Shown piece after piece: positions 27,738 through 37,162 of a stretch of DNA of 64,000 nucleotides. The translations under genes were made by a program, and so were the position numbers. The notes beneath the pieces are model-generated. The model saw only the letters and a list, made by a program, of their open reading frames with translations, was not told the origin of the DNA and searched no databases. Positions within the stretch are counted from its first letter, which is position 1. Each line of letters opens with the position of its first letter. Source of the stretch: Novipirellula caenicola. Its GTDB lineage: Bacteria; Planctomycetota; Planctomycetia; Pirellulales; Pirellulaceae. The stretch spans positions 33,512 through 97,511 of the forward strand of contig NZ_BAABRO010000022.1 in the NCBI RefSeq assembly GCF_039545035.1, read 5' to 3'.

Positions 27738-29894
27738 CTACTGGGCGTTCATGGCAACCGAGTCATCCGTGCCCGCTGCGGCTTCCTCGGCGGCTTTGGC
27801 CTCTTCTTCGGCCAATCGTTTCGCTTCGATTCGATCCGACAACATCGTGGGTTGCCAAAGCACCTGGAAATCAAAATCAAGTCGAAGCACGGTCAGCGTC
27901 GGAGGTCGGCTGATGATCTCTTCGAGATCGTCAAGCGTTTTGCCCTCGGGGAAATTGCGCTCAGCAATCGCCGTTTGTGCCTTAAAGACTTCTTCTTGAT
28001 CGTAAAGCGGGTTGGGAACCTGGATCTGCGTTGGTTTGTCGTCGCGTAGCAAGATCGGATACGACAATCCATATTCTTGGGGAGTGAACTCGATCATGTT
28101 GCCCTCTTCGTCAGGCAATTTGAACGTTTTGTCCAAGAAGTTGACCGTCAAATTGTTGCGGACATGGTTGCTACCTTCATGACCCATCCGTTTCGGACTG
28201 TTGTAGTAGTGGTATCCCGTTAACTGAATCACCCAACCTGGGCCCGTCGGTCCTGGCAACGCATTGAGTTCTTCGAGGTCGACCTCGCGGCCGATGTTTT
28301 TACGGATACTGAGCAGCTCTTCCTTGTATCGCTGTTTAACAGCGTCGGTGTACCACACCGACAAGTCTTCCAAGTGTTTCGTTTCGACTTGCGTGATGTG
28401 CAACGCCTTGCGGTCTTCGTACGGTTTGCGTTCTTTGGGGTCCGGCATCACGCCATTTGGAAAATCTTCGCGAGGAATCATGCCGTTGATCACTCGCATC
28501 AGCTCAAGCCACACCAAACGTCGTTCTGAGTTCCCCGACACCTCCTTGCCCAGCGCGTTTAAGAACGTCAGCTTCGCCTCGAGCTTTTGATCTTCGGTCT
28601 TATGCTCGTTTGAATAGCTGGACATCTGTTGGACGACCGATTGAGCACCGTCCCAGAGGTCCGGGTGCGTCACTTCCCAATTCTTTTCAAGCAAGAAATA
28701 GTGACCGATCATGCCCAACAACAACGCCGCCAACGCAGCTAGGGTCCAAGGTTTCTTGGCCCGAATCATCCGTTCGGTCAGGATCTCTTGCGGCACCAAC
28801 GACGCGTGGACTTGAGAAAGTTCGAGTCCTTGCAGACACAATCCGTAACACACCGCGAACGTCGGCGCGTTGTCGCGGAACGTCGGAATTGACAAGACAT
28901 CGTCGCCGGTCAAGCGATTGAAGCGATCAAGCGTATCGACTTCGAATCCAAGGTTCTTGCTCAAATAAGCTGCCAAACCCGGCATTTTGACCGTGTTACC
29001 CGCGACCACCATGCCGGTCACGTTGGCTTGTTTGTCGATGCTGCGGAAAAATCCGATCGACCGCTGGACTTCGGTGACCAAGTCGTTGAACACCGGACGC
29101 ATCGTTTGGAAGATCAATTTCGGATCGACCGCTTCGCGAGCGTTGCGTTTCAGATGCTCGGCCTTGGCAAAGGTGAGCTTCAAATCCTTGGTCAATTGAC
29201 GGGTAAAGTGGTTACCGCCAATGGGCATACTACGCTGCCAAATTCGGAAACCGTTGGTGATGATCAAATCACTCGAATCGGTACCGATCGACAGCAGCAC
29301 AAGCGAATCGGGCGGATTGTCGACGTCAAACGCTTCGTTGGCTAACCGCTCGTGCAAACGGTCAAACGCGATCATGTTGTACAGTGCCAGCGGAGCAAGC
29401 TGGATCTGGTCGACCTCGATGTCGGCTTCGACGAACGGTTGCAGTTGGCGGTAAACTTGGTCGCGTTTCATCGCGAACAAGCCGACTTCGCTCTCCAACG
29501 CATAACCTTCTTCGATCAAACTGCCCGGCATCATCTGGTGATCCCAAACGACGTCGGCTAGATCAAACGGGATCTGTTGACGTGCTTCGTAGCGAACGAT
29601 GTCGGCGACCTTTTTCAGCTCGACCGGCGGTGGCTTGAAAAATTTGGCCAAACCGGTTTGCCCGGGCACGCTGATCACGACTTTTTCGTTGAAGCCGTCG
29701 TTGCGATCAAGCAATTGATTGATCGCGTCGGCTACCAATTCCTCAGGCACCGCTTCGGGTTGGCTAAGGATTTTTGGGTATTCGATAAAGTCAAACGCAT
29801 CAGCGACCACTTCGTCATCGACGATCGAACAACGCAGCGCTTTGAGCGCCGACTGGCCGATTTCGATTCCCCATACACCGGAGCTAGAAGCCAT
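27738..29894 (-). CDS. PilM-like actin-fold protein fused to a PilN-like membrane part
   Basis: The 718-residue protein begins GVWGIEIGQSALKALRCSIV, the PilM start (phosphate-1 loop of the actin-like ATPase). Other PilM features are VVISVPGQTGLAKFF, ARQQIPFDLADVVWDHQ, LVLLSIGTDSSDLII, NHFTRQLTKDLKL and GMVVAGNTVKMPGLA. After about residue 375 comes a membrane helix (WTLAALAALLLGMIGHYFLL) and a soluble C-terminal half, the order expected of a PilM-PilN fusion. PilM normally binds the PilN cytoplasmic tail to form the inner-membrane platform of type IV pili. It is first in a three-gene minus-strand set. No pilin or PilB/PilT ATPase gene is in the window. Confidence 0.85.
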   Translation of the reverse strand: MASSSGVWGIEIGQSALKALRCSIVDDEVVADAFDFIEYPKILSQPEAVPEELVADAINQLLDRNDGFNEKVVISVPGQTGLAKFFKPPPVELKKVADIVRYEARQQIPFDLADVVWDHQMMPGSLIEEGYALESEVGLFAMKRDQVYRQLQPFVEADIEVDQIQLAPLALYNMIAFDRLHERLANEAFDVDNPPDSLVLLSIGTDSSDLIITNGFRIWQRSMPIGGNHFTRQLTKDLKLTFAKAEHLKRNAREAVDPKLIFQTMRPVFNDLVTEVQRSIGFFRSIDKQANVTGMVVAGNTVKMPGLAAYLSKNLGFEVDTLDRFNRLTGDDVLSIPTFRDNAPTFAVCYGLCLQGLELSQVHASLVPQEILTERMIRAKKPWTLAALAALLLGMIGHYFLLEKNWEVTHPDLWDGAQSVVQQMSSYSNEHKTEDQKLEAKLTFLNALGKEVSGNSERRLVWLELMRVINGMIPREDFPNGVMPDPKERKPYEDRKALHITQVETKHLEDLSVWYTDAVKQRYKEELLSIRKNIGREVDLEELNALPGPTGPGWVIQLTGYHYYNSPKRMGHEGSNHVRNNLTVNFLDKTFKLPDEEGNMIEFTPQEYGLSYPILLRDDKPTQIQVPNPLYDQEEVFKAQTAIAERNFPEGKTLDDLEEIISRPPTLTVLRLDFDFQVLWQPTMLSDRIEAKRLAEEEAKAAEEAAAGTDDSVAMNAQ

Positions 29895-30984
29895 TTAATC
29901 TTTCTCGTGGATTGCGTCAGAGAGAATTGTTGTCAACGAATAGATGAGCAGGAAAAGTAGCGATGTCCGCGGTTGTACCGTTTGAGCAGCAAAACTCGAG
30001 TGAGCCACAACACGGCGAATTCGCAGGGCGCAATGGGGCGCCAACGCTTTGCCGACGGATCATCCAAGACCATCAGCGGAGTCATTTTGACTGTATTGTA
30101 AAGACTGGCGGACCGTATTGCACTGTGTTTCAGCACGTTTTCTGCGGTTTGTTTGGCGGTGTAGACCGGTTAGGAATGCTGTTTTGGCGTTCCGCGATCG
30201 ATTCGTCGAACTTTGCTGCCCAAACGTTCGGTTCGAGAACGTTGACACACCAGGAATCGATAGCGTAGCGGAAATGCCGCATGAATTTTCAATACATCAA
30301 GAAAATACGTCAAAAGTCTTCCAAACGTTCCTCCCGTAGTGAGGCTCCGGCGAACTCTTAACTCGCACTCGATTCACTCGTCCATTCTAACGAGGTTGCC
30401 ATTCGACGTCCCGCGCGCTCCGCACACGAATCCCCCCACTTTGGTTCCAATCGGGCAGCTCGCGTCCCATTCCCTCTGCTTTCGTAGCGGCACGGCGTGA
30501 GCCGTCCGGTTGCAGCGAGTAAAACGTTTCAAATTTAACGAGCGGCTCGCGCTGCTCCGCTAAGAAACCACCCGGCTAGTACCAAAGTCAATGGCATTAG
30601 GCTCGCGCCGCTCCGCGAGGAAAGACACTCCTGCGGCCTTTCATGCCCGTGGTATCGATGCGGACGCTGGGGCGGATTTTGATGACCGAACCAATCGGTA
30701 TGGTCGTAGGGGCGTTGGCGGAGCAGTCATCGGCAAGAAATTCAACTGGCTCGGTGTCGCAACTCGGCCGTTCCGGCAAGAATAGACCCAAACGACGAAC
30801 GATGATTCCGACCAGCAATCGGACAGGCGGTCCCCGCACGGGGTGGATCGCTCGGGCAGCAGCTCGCTCGCGACCGTCTCCCAACTTGTGAGATTCGATC
30901 CAAGAGATTTGCGACGAAGTGAATAAGATAGCTGGATTGTTTCAAGTACGACCCTCCTTCCTTTCCCCTAAAATTTAGTCTGTT
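29895..30984. other. Long divergent intergenic region with repeats
   Basis: About 1.1 kb lies between the divergent PilM-like gene and the 964-residue protein gene. No open frame here has domain features or a plausible start context. It contains copy 2 of the hairpin repeat (30486-30565), a partial piece near 30601-30625, and presumably both promoters. Confidence 0.5.
30486..30565. repeat. Dispersed hairpin repeat, copy 2
   Basis: This segment starts AGCGGCACGGCGTGAGCCGT and ends GCGGCTCGCGCTGCTCCGCT. It matches copy 1 (6831-6908) along most of its length, including the CCGGTTG core and the complementary ends around an AT-rich centre. A further fragment with GGCTCGCGCCGCTCCGCGAGG lies about 40 bases downstream. 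Confidence 0.6.
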
Positions 30985-33879
30985 ATGGCGAGCATCGACG
31001 AGTGCTGTATTTTGATCCCCGTATCGACGTTAGAGGATTTTCCCAAGCATGCGGGCGACGAGGATGCACGCAGTTTGCTGGCCGCATGGACCGTGCTGTG
31101 GCACCCCGAGCTTGTTGCGGCATCACAGCAGACCCCGACCTGGTACCGCGCTGATAGCCCGCCGGAATTTGATCATGGCCCCCGCGTGATCATCGTTCCT
31201 ACGTTAAGTGTGCCGGAACTGCCATCTGATTTCGAAGCCAACTGCCGCAGTAACGAAGCGATTCAGTGGATCACCGGGGCGGATCGTCGCGAGATGCTTG
31301 ATGCGTTGGGGTTGTCGACATCGACACGCACGCTGCGTTCTGCAGAGCGGACCGTCCAAGCCGAAGACTTCTTTGCGCTGGGGTATGCGATGCTGCAAAT
31401 CCAAGTCATGACGCGGCGACTGCGGTACACCAGCAATTTGGACGAGATTCATTTCCAAAACAAATTGGTCACCGCAGCCGAAGCGTTCGTGGCAGACGAT
31501 GCTGATCGATGTGTTGCAGCGATGCACGATTGTTTCGATGCCTTGGCCGAAGAACGTGACCACTATTTCTCGTCCGATCCGCACCTTGTCGATTTGACGC
31601 TGATTTCCAAGTCGACGCTCCCCTCGTTTTTCCAGCACCTAAGCACCGAGGTTGACGCCGGGCCGAGCGACGTGGCCGAGTCCGCTGCCGATTCAAGCAA
31701 CGTGCTGGCCACTCCCCGCAATGTGCTGATCGATGCGCCGATGGCAGCAGCCGTCGCTGCATCGCCAAAGGAGGATCGTGACCGGCTTGTCGATCTGCTT
31801 CGAGGTGACCGGTGGGGCTGGGCGGGCGGTGGGCTCGGAGGCGACGTCAGCCTGGACGCGATGACTTATTCCGACACCGAAAACGCGATCACCCAGGCCT
31901 ACGAACAAACGGCAACCCAGATCGGACTGCGGCCTCCGGTTTACGCGCGTTTTTCCGGCACCACTCCCACCGATATGACCAAGGTGATCGCGTCGCTCGG
32001 CGTCGATGGCATGATCTCGGTCGATTTCGAAAACGGCAGCGGGTTTGGTGACGAAGCCAAAGTGGTGCGAAACAGCGGAGGCGTTGAGATCCATGCGTTG
32101 ACCGCGAAACCGATCGATGCGTCGGGTGAATCGGCTTTCTTGGCACTCGGTCCTCGCTTGGGCGAGGCGATTGACAGCGGCGAAATCGCAACCGGGTTGT
32201 TGGTCCATTGGCCCGGCTACGAAAGCGACAGCTATCGTGATGTTCGTCGGGTTGCGTCGTGGAGTTTAGTGCTGGGACGATTTTGGACGCTGGGCGAATA
32301 CTTTCGCAGCGGCGAGCAACCCTATCACCACGATCCAAGCGGCGCGGCGACTAGCGGTGCCGATAACGCGTTGGTCTCGCAAGTCACCGGCGGAGATTCC
32401 AATGCGATTTCCTCGATGGTCCAGCAAGCCCAGAAGTCGATCGCAAAGCAGAACCAAGCCAATCTGCAAGCGATGATCGCGCTGGCCTCGGGAAAACCAT
32501 CGAGCGGGTCAAACCAATCGAGCAGCCCAAACCAATCGGGCGACTCGGTCTCGCCGTGTGAACAAGCGATGCTGGCGTCGATCGGGCTGAAGCTGAGCTC
32601 CCACGCTGGGAACGTTTGCTTGATCAATCCTACGCCGTGCCCGGTTCGTCACACCGTGGCGATCAATGGGACGCCCATCAAAGAGGACCACATCTACGCC
32701 GCGACCGGCAGCGGAAAACAATCAATGGTCACGGTCGATGTGCCGGCCTTTGGTTTCTCGGTGGCTCGCAACGATGCCGGCGGTGGTTCGCGTGGTCGAT
32801 CGATTGGCCAGCGTCTTCGCGATGTCGTTTCTGGAACCGGGAAACTGTGTGCGGTCGATGGCATGCTGCAGAACGCGTTTATCGAAGTCGCGATCGATCC
32901 GCAAACCGGTGGGGTCAAAGGCGGCTACAGCGGCCAATCGCGTGGCAATCGATTTTCGATGCGATTGGTCGGAGTCGAGGGGACGTCCAAGAAGAAGTCG
33001 TCCGAGAACGAGACCCAGATGATCTGCGACCAGATGAAAACGATCGTCGCCAAGGCAGAGCGAGGTGTGATTCGTACCACCGGTTATCTGGCCAATGCAA
33101 ATGGAGCAAAGATTGGGGCGTTCGAATTGGATTACCAAGTCACCCGCGGCAACCGCATGCTGGACGTCCAGGGCAAGATCGACGTGCTTGGAAAGCTCGA
33201 AGGAAATCCATGGAATCAATATATCGCTGCTCGCTGTGCGGTCGCCAATGAAGCGGTTTCATATCGCATGATCTTGCGTGACAAAATGCATCGTACTTCA
33301 AGTCGCCGTATTGTCGCGCCGTTAGGAGTGTTGATGGACGAAAGCGATCGGCAAACCTTGGTTGCCTCGGCCGGTTTGGCGTATCACCGCCGTGTTGGCG
33401 ATCGATTCTTGGATACGCTGTTGCAAGTTCAAGGCGAAACGCAGCGTCAATTCACGTTGCACTATGGTTTTGATCTGCCTAGCCCCGTGTTGGCCGCTCG
33501 CAGTGTCGCGAGCGAACCGCTGCAAGCGACGGTGGAATCGGTTTCATCGGATGGCTCGCGAGGTTGGTTGATCCATGCTGCTCCGAACACCGTGTTGGTT
33601 GCTAATTTGGATTGCATGTTGGACCGCGACGGCAAATTCATGGCGGTCGTGCGATTGATTCAAACACGGTCTCAAACATGCAACACCACGGTCCGTTTTT
33701 GCCGCAACGTGACGGCCGCGGTACGATTGAACCAACGTGGATCTCTCGACGCCGACGGGCTCGCGGATTATTTGCAAGAACATCGCGAATCACCACGAGT
33801 TGAGTTCAGTGAAGATCGAATCAAGCTGACGTTGGCAGGACACGAAGTGGTCGATGTCTTGGTTCAATTTGATGCATAA
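30985..33879 (+). CDS. Large conserved-type protein with GH38-like C-terminal features
   Basis: The 964-residue product has no signal peptide. The first half includes SIDECCILIPVSTLEDFP, VLWHPELVA and a segment VYARFSGTTPTDMTKVIASL that recalls the catalytic-barrel repeats of polysaccharide-acting GH38/GH57-type enzymes. A Ser/Gln/Asn linker occupies about residues 472-522. The second half looks like a beta-sandwich (FIEVAIDPQTGGVKGGYSGQ, RMLDVQGKIDVLGKLEGNPW, DTLLQVQGETQRQFTLHYGF), as in the C-terminal domain of alpha-mannosidases. I cannot name catalytic residues, so glycosidase activity is only a suggestion. It is followed after 49 bases by a kinase gene on the same strand. Confidence 0.7.
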   Translation: MASIDECCILIPVSTLEDFPKHAGDEDARSLLAAWTVLWHPELVAASQQTPTWYRADSPPEFDHGPRVIIVPTLSVPELPSDFEANCRSNEAIQWITGADRREMLDALGLSTSTRTLRSAERTVQAEDFFALGYAMLQIQVMTRRLRYTSNLDEIHFQNKLVTAAEAFVADDADRCVAAMHDCFDALAEERDHYFSSDPHLVDLTLISKSTLPSFFQHLSTEVDAGPSDVAESAADSSNVLATPRNVLIDAPMAAAVAASPKEDRDRLVDLLRGDRWGWAGGGLGGDVSLDAMTYSDTENAITQAYEQTATQIGLRPPVYARFSGTTPTDMTKVIASLGVDGMISVDFENGSGFGDEAKVVRNSGGVEIHALTAKPIDASGESAFLALGPRLGEAIDSGEIATGLLVHWPGYESDSYRDVRRVASWSLVLGRFWTLGEYFRSGEQPYHHDPSGAATSGADNALVSQVTGGDSNAISSMVQQAQKSIAKQNQANLQAMIALASGKPSSGSNQSSSPNQSGDSVSPCEQAMLASIGLKLSSHAGNVCLINPTPCPVRHTVAINGTPIKEDHIYAATGSGKQSMVTVDVPAFGFSVARNDAGGGSRGRSIGQRLRDVVSGTGKLCAVDGMLQNAFIEVAIDPQTGGVKGGYSGQSRGNRFSMRLVGVEGTSKKKSSENETQMICDQMKTIVAKAERGVIRTTGYLANANGAKIGAFELDYQVTRGNRMLDVQGKIDVLGKLEGNPWNQYIAARCAVANEAVSYRMILRDKMHRTSSRRIVAPLGVLMDESDRQTLVASAGLAYHRRVGDRFLDTLLQVQGETQRQFTLHYGFDLPSPVLAARSVASEPLQATVESVSSDGSRGWLIHAAPNTVLVANLDCMLDRDGKFMAVVRLIQTRSQTCNTTVRFCRNVTAAVRLNQRGSLDADGLADYLQEHRESPRVEFSEDRIKLTLAGHEVVDVLVQFDA

Positions 33880-33928
33880 CCGCCGCAGACATAACCGCGC
33901 CGTCCCCCGATAGGAAGCCTTGCTTTCG

Positions 33929-35248
33929 ATGGCTACTCGTGATTCCAAGCCGATCCTCGATTTCAAAGAGGCTGCGATCCGAAGCGGACTTGTGTCGCTG
34001 AAGAAATGGAATCGCGTCGCGCAATCGCTGTTGGAAAACGGCGGCACCGCAGACGATGATGCGATGGCGACCGAGCTGATCCAAATCGGCTTGATCACCG
34101 AATATCAAGCACGGCAAATGCGGGCCGGACGTACCAAATTTAACCTTGGTCCTTACCTGATCACCGATTGGATCGGGCAAGGCGGGATGGGGCAAGTTTA
34201 CAAGGCGGTGCATAGCGTGATGGGACGCCAATGCGCGGTGAAGACGCTGCCGTTGGACAAATTGACGCCCGAAGCGCGTGTTTCCTTCATGCGAGAAATT
34301 CGGCTCCAAGCCGGTCTCGACTCTCCCTACGTGGTACGGGCCTTTGATGCCGGGCATGACGGCAAAGTCGACTATTTGGTGACTGAATATGTTCCCGGTG
34401 CTGACCTACGCCGCTTGGTACGCAGCAATGGGCCATTGACGATGGAGCACGCCGCGTTAGTGATTTCGCAAGCGGCGATGGGACTGCAATACGCGCACGA
34501 CATGGGGCTGGTCCACCGCGATGTCAAACCAGGCAACATCTTGGTCACCCCCGATGGCCACGCGAAAGTGTCCGATATCGGGTTGGCGGCCTACAGTTTT
34601 TCGACAAGCGAGGATGATCCACGCGCCGGCAAGATCGTGGGGACAGCCGATTACCTGTCGCCCGAACAGATTCGCAACCCGGCCGAGGTGGGACCGCTCA
34701 GCGACATCTATTCGCTCGGCTGCACGCTGTATTACGTCGTCGCTGGAAAGGTGCCCTTCCCCGGAGGCAATGCACGCGAGAAGTGTCGCCGTCACTGTGA
34801 ACAAACGCCTTGGCATCCTCGCAAATTCGCACCCGATTTGTCCGAAGACTTTGTCGATGTGATTGCGGACATGATGGAAAAGGATCCTGCCAATCGAATC
34901 CCTTCGGCAAACGCAGTCGTCGAACGGCTTGAACCTTGGGCCAACCAAGCTCTCGAGTTTGTCAGCCGCCCGCTGGATCGGCGCGCATGGACTCCGCCTC
35001 CGCCGCCCAAAGAACCTTCCAATTCGCGGGACGTCAACGACTTCACTCCCTCCGAACCGCTCAGTCAATCCGAAGGCAATTCGCACTCGTCCTCGCCGCA
35101 TCCGATGCCGTACATCTCCTCGGCGATCCCCGAGCCCAGCCGACGCGACAGCCCGCTGGTCACCGTGTTGTTGACGCTTGCGATCGCCGTGCCGATCAGC
35201 GTATTGATCGGCGCGATCATCGGATTTGTACTCCGCGAACAGTTCTAA
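33929..35248 (+). CDS. Serine/threonine protein kinase with C-terminal membrane helix
   Basis: The 439-residue protein has about 70 N-terminal residues (a helical segment common to planctomycete kinases), then a PknB-type domain about 73-335: WIGQGGMGQVYKA, catalytic Lys in CAVKTLPLDK, LVHRDVKPGNIL, and GTADYLSPEQIRN. The usual DFG is DIG (KVSDIGLAAYS), which keeps the metal-binding Asp. A Pro-rich linker and a single C-terminal membrane helix (LLTLAIAVPISVLIGAIIGF) follow, so the kinase domain should be cytoplasmic with almost no extracellular sensor. The ATG at 33929 is preferred over TTG at 33920. Downstream lies the 167-bp repeat array. Confidence 0.92.
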   Translation: MATRDSKPILDFKEAAIRSGLVSLKKWNRVAQSLLENGGTADDDAMATELIQIGLITEYQARQMRAGRTKFNLGPYLITDWIGQGGMGQVYKAVHSVMGRQCAVKTLPLDKLTPEARVSFMREIRLQAGLDSPYVVRAFDAGHDGKVDYLVTEYVPGADLRRLVRSNGPLTMEHAALVISQAAMGLQYAHDMGLVHRDVKPGNILVTPDGHAKVSDIGLAAYSFSTSEDDPRAGKIVGTADYLSPEQIRNPAEVGPLSDIYSLGCTLYYVVAGKVPFPGGNAREKCRRHCEQTPWHPRKFAPDLSEDFVDVIADMMEKDPANRIPSANAVVERLEPWANQALEFVSRPLDRRAWTPPPPPKEPSNSRDVNDFTPSEPLSQSEGNSHSSSPHPMPYISSAIPEPSRRDSPLVTVLLTLAIAVPISVLIGAIIGFVLREQF

Positions 35249-35263
35249 TCAAACCACAATCTC

Positions 35264-35790
35264 GTAGCGGAACTCGTCAAGAGTTTCGTCGATTTAATCC
35301 AAATGCAAATTGCAACGGTGAGCCGTGGGCCGTGAGGCACCGGGTCTTGCGTGGGACCCGGCCGCTGACGCGTCGCGGCTCAGTAAATCAACAAGCCGTC
35401 AAGCGTTTCGAGCGGTGGGGCATGCGTCACGTAGCGGAACTCGTCAAGAGTTTCGTTGATTTAATCCAAATGCAAATCACAACGGTGAGCCGTGGGCCGT
35501 GAGGCACCGGGTCTTGCGTGGGACCCGGCCGCTGATGCGTCGCGGCTCAGTAAATCAACAAGCCGCCAAGCGTTTCGAGCGGTGGGGCATGCGTCGCGTA
35601 GCGGAACTCGTCAAGAGTTTCGTTAATTTAATCCAAATGCAAATCGCAACGGTGAGCCGTGGGCCGTGAGGCACCGGGTCTTGCGTGGGACCCGGCCGCT
35701 GACGCGTCGCGGCTCAGTAAATCAACAAGCCTTCAAGCGTTTCGTGCGGTGGGGAACGCGTCACGTAGCGGAACTCGTCAAGAGTTTCGA
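35264..35790. repeat. 167-bp tandem repeat array (three units plus partial fourth)
   Basis: Units begin GTAGCGGAACTCGTCAAGAG at 35264, 35431, 35598 and 35765, an exact period of 167 bases. Each full unit contains GTGAGCCGTGGGCCGTGAGG, then the hairpin CCGGGTC-N7-GGACCCGG, then GCGGCTCAGTAAATCAAC, whose CGGCTCA pairs with TGAGCCG upstream. The unit can therefore fold into a long hairpin. The fourth unit diverges after about 27 bases into another element. A single related copy is at 62039-62200, and the unit's first 30 bases recur at 53374-53400. Confidence 0.95.
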
Positions 35791-35868
35791 CCGGCATACG
35801 TCGATCAAACGAAAGCCGTTGACGGCTTGTTGATTCAGTGAAGTTTCCTGCGGCAACGGGTGTATGAT

Positions 35869-35914
35869 GGACTTCCTAGTCCGTCAATCGTGTTTACAAC
35901 GGACTAGGAAGTCC
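35869..35914. repeat. Perfect 16-bp stem hairpin, dispersed element
   Basis: GGACTTCCTAGTCCGT (35869-35884) pairs perfectly with ACGGACTAGGAAGTCC (35899-35914) across a 14-base loop. The same hairpin with a similar left flank occurs at 53468-53519. It lies 49 bases downstream of the polyketide synthase stop on the minus strand and after the kinase on the plus strand, so it may help end transcription from both sides, but there is no T-tract. Confidence 0.8.
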
Positions 35915-35962
35915 GTCGTACGACTACCTTCAACTGGCACCATCCCGATAAGATCGAAACGC

Positions 35963-37162
35963 CTACTGAAACAGCGCCGCTTCCATTGCCAAGCCAGGGC
36001 CGAAACCAAGCATCAACGTCGGAGGCTTTTGGCCGCTGCTGAGCAACTCGTTCAGCACAAACAAAACCGTCGGCGACGACATGTTTCCACAACGGCTCAA
36101 TACGCTTCGCGAGGCGAGCAAGTCGTCATCGCTGAGCGAAAGCGATTCGGCGCACGCATCTAAAATGCGTGGACCGCCAGGATGAATGGCCCAGGATTGA
36201 ATCTCTGACAAGGACAAGCCGGACTGGTTCAGCCATTTTTCGAGTGGCTCGCGTGTTGCGCGGCGAATCACGTCGGGCACTTCGGCCGACAAGTACATCT
36301 CGAAACCGTTGTCCCCAATCGCCCATGACATCATCTCTTCGGTGTCGGGGATGATTGCCGAATAACTGCTGGTCAACGTGACTCGGTCGGCGTCACTGTT
36401 CTTGTCCGCGCCCGATCCAATCACCGCGGCGGCGCCGTCGGCGAACAGCGAATTCGAAACGATCCGCTGAGGCTCCCAGCCATATTGTTGATGCAAACTG
36501 CACAGCTCAACTGCGACAACCAACACCCGCGCATTGGGGTCAGCGTCGGCATAGGCCTTGGCCGCGCGCAGTCCGTTCATCGCCCCGTGGCATCCCATAA
36601 ATCCCACGTTGGTCCGCGACACGGTTGCGGGCAACCCAAGTTGCCGAATCAATGCGATATCGACCCCCGGGGCGTGAAATCCGGTGCAGGAAATCGTCAC
36701 CAGATGCGTGATCTCGTCCGGAGAAACGTCGCAATCGGCAAACGCCTGTTGACACGCCTCAATCGCCAACCCTTCGCCATGGTCACGGTAGGCGACCAAT
36801 CGTTGTGCCGTCGTGGGGCCGCGATCCGTTGCATTGTTGGCCGGCCAATAAAACGATTGGTTCGCTCGCTCCATCAGCGTGGTCGAGCCCCCGGGCTCCA
36901 TTTCCGCCACTTGCGCTCCGCCAACTTCGTCGGTTTCTGCACTGAGCGGAGCCGAGGAGACTGCGGAACCGTTGTGCGACGATTCGGCGTCCGATTCGAG
37001 CAGCACGCTGTGACGGGATTTGACCCCCGTTCGACGATACAACGTCGATAACAGACGTCGCTGTTGGTCGTTCTCACAACAAATTCCGTTGGCAATCTCG
37101 GCGGAGACTTCTTGGGTTACGGAAAGACTCGGTAGAGCGGTTCCCATACCATGGATCTTCAT
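35963..37162 (-). CDS. Type III polyketide synthase (chalcone/stilbene synthase-like)
   Basis: The 399-residue protein has the complete Cys-His-Asn triad of type III synthases: Cys159 in VTISCTGFHAPGVD, His327 in SWAIHPGGPRI and Asn360 in SRCGNMSSPT. Other family marks are VGFMGCHGAMNGLRAAKAYA and SNSLFADGAAAVIG. Such homodimers extend a starter acyl-CoA with malonyl-CoA and cyclise the chain to pyrones, resorcinols or similar. Residues about 55-115 form a longer, acidic insertion than in plant enzymes. No tailoring genes are adjacent, so the product cannot be predicted. The gene is alone on the minus strand; a 552-base gap lies upstream. Confidence 0.93.
   Translation of the reverse strand: MKIHGMGTALPSLSVTQEVSAEIANGICCENDQQRRLLSTLYRRTGVKSRHSVLLESDAESSHNGSAVSSAPLSAETDEVGGAQVAEMEPGGSTTLMERANQSFYWPANNATDRGPTTAQRLVAYRDHGEGLAIEACQQAFADCDVSPDEITHLVTISCTGFHAPGVDIALIRQLGLPATVSRTNVGFMGCHGAMNGLRAAKAYADADPNARVLVVAVELCSLHQQYGWEPQRIVSNSLFADGAAAVIGSGADKNSDADRVTLTSSYSAIIPDTEEMMSWAIGDNGFEMYLSAEVPDVIRRATREPLEKWLNQSGLSLSEIQSWAIHPGGPRILDACAESLSLSDDDLLASRSVLSRCGNMSSPTVLFVLNELLSSGQKPPTLMLGFGPGLAMEAALFQ

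Noticed and set aside
30591..30891. Short frames in the intergenic region before the 964-residue protein
   Set aside because: They overlap a dispersed repeat and encode Arg-rich peptides without features on both strands.
35264..35790. Tandem array considered as a CRISPR locus
   Set aside because: The 167-bp units are contiguous with no variable spacers of 30-40 bases and no cas genes nearby.
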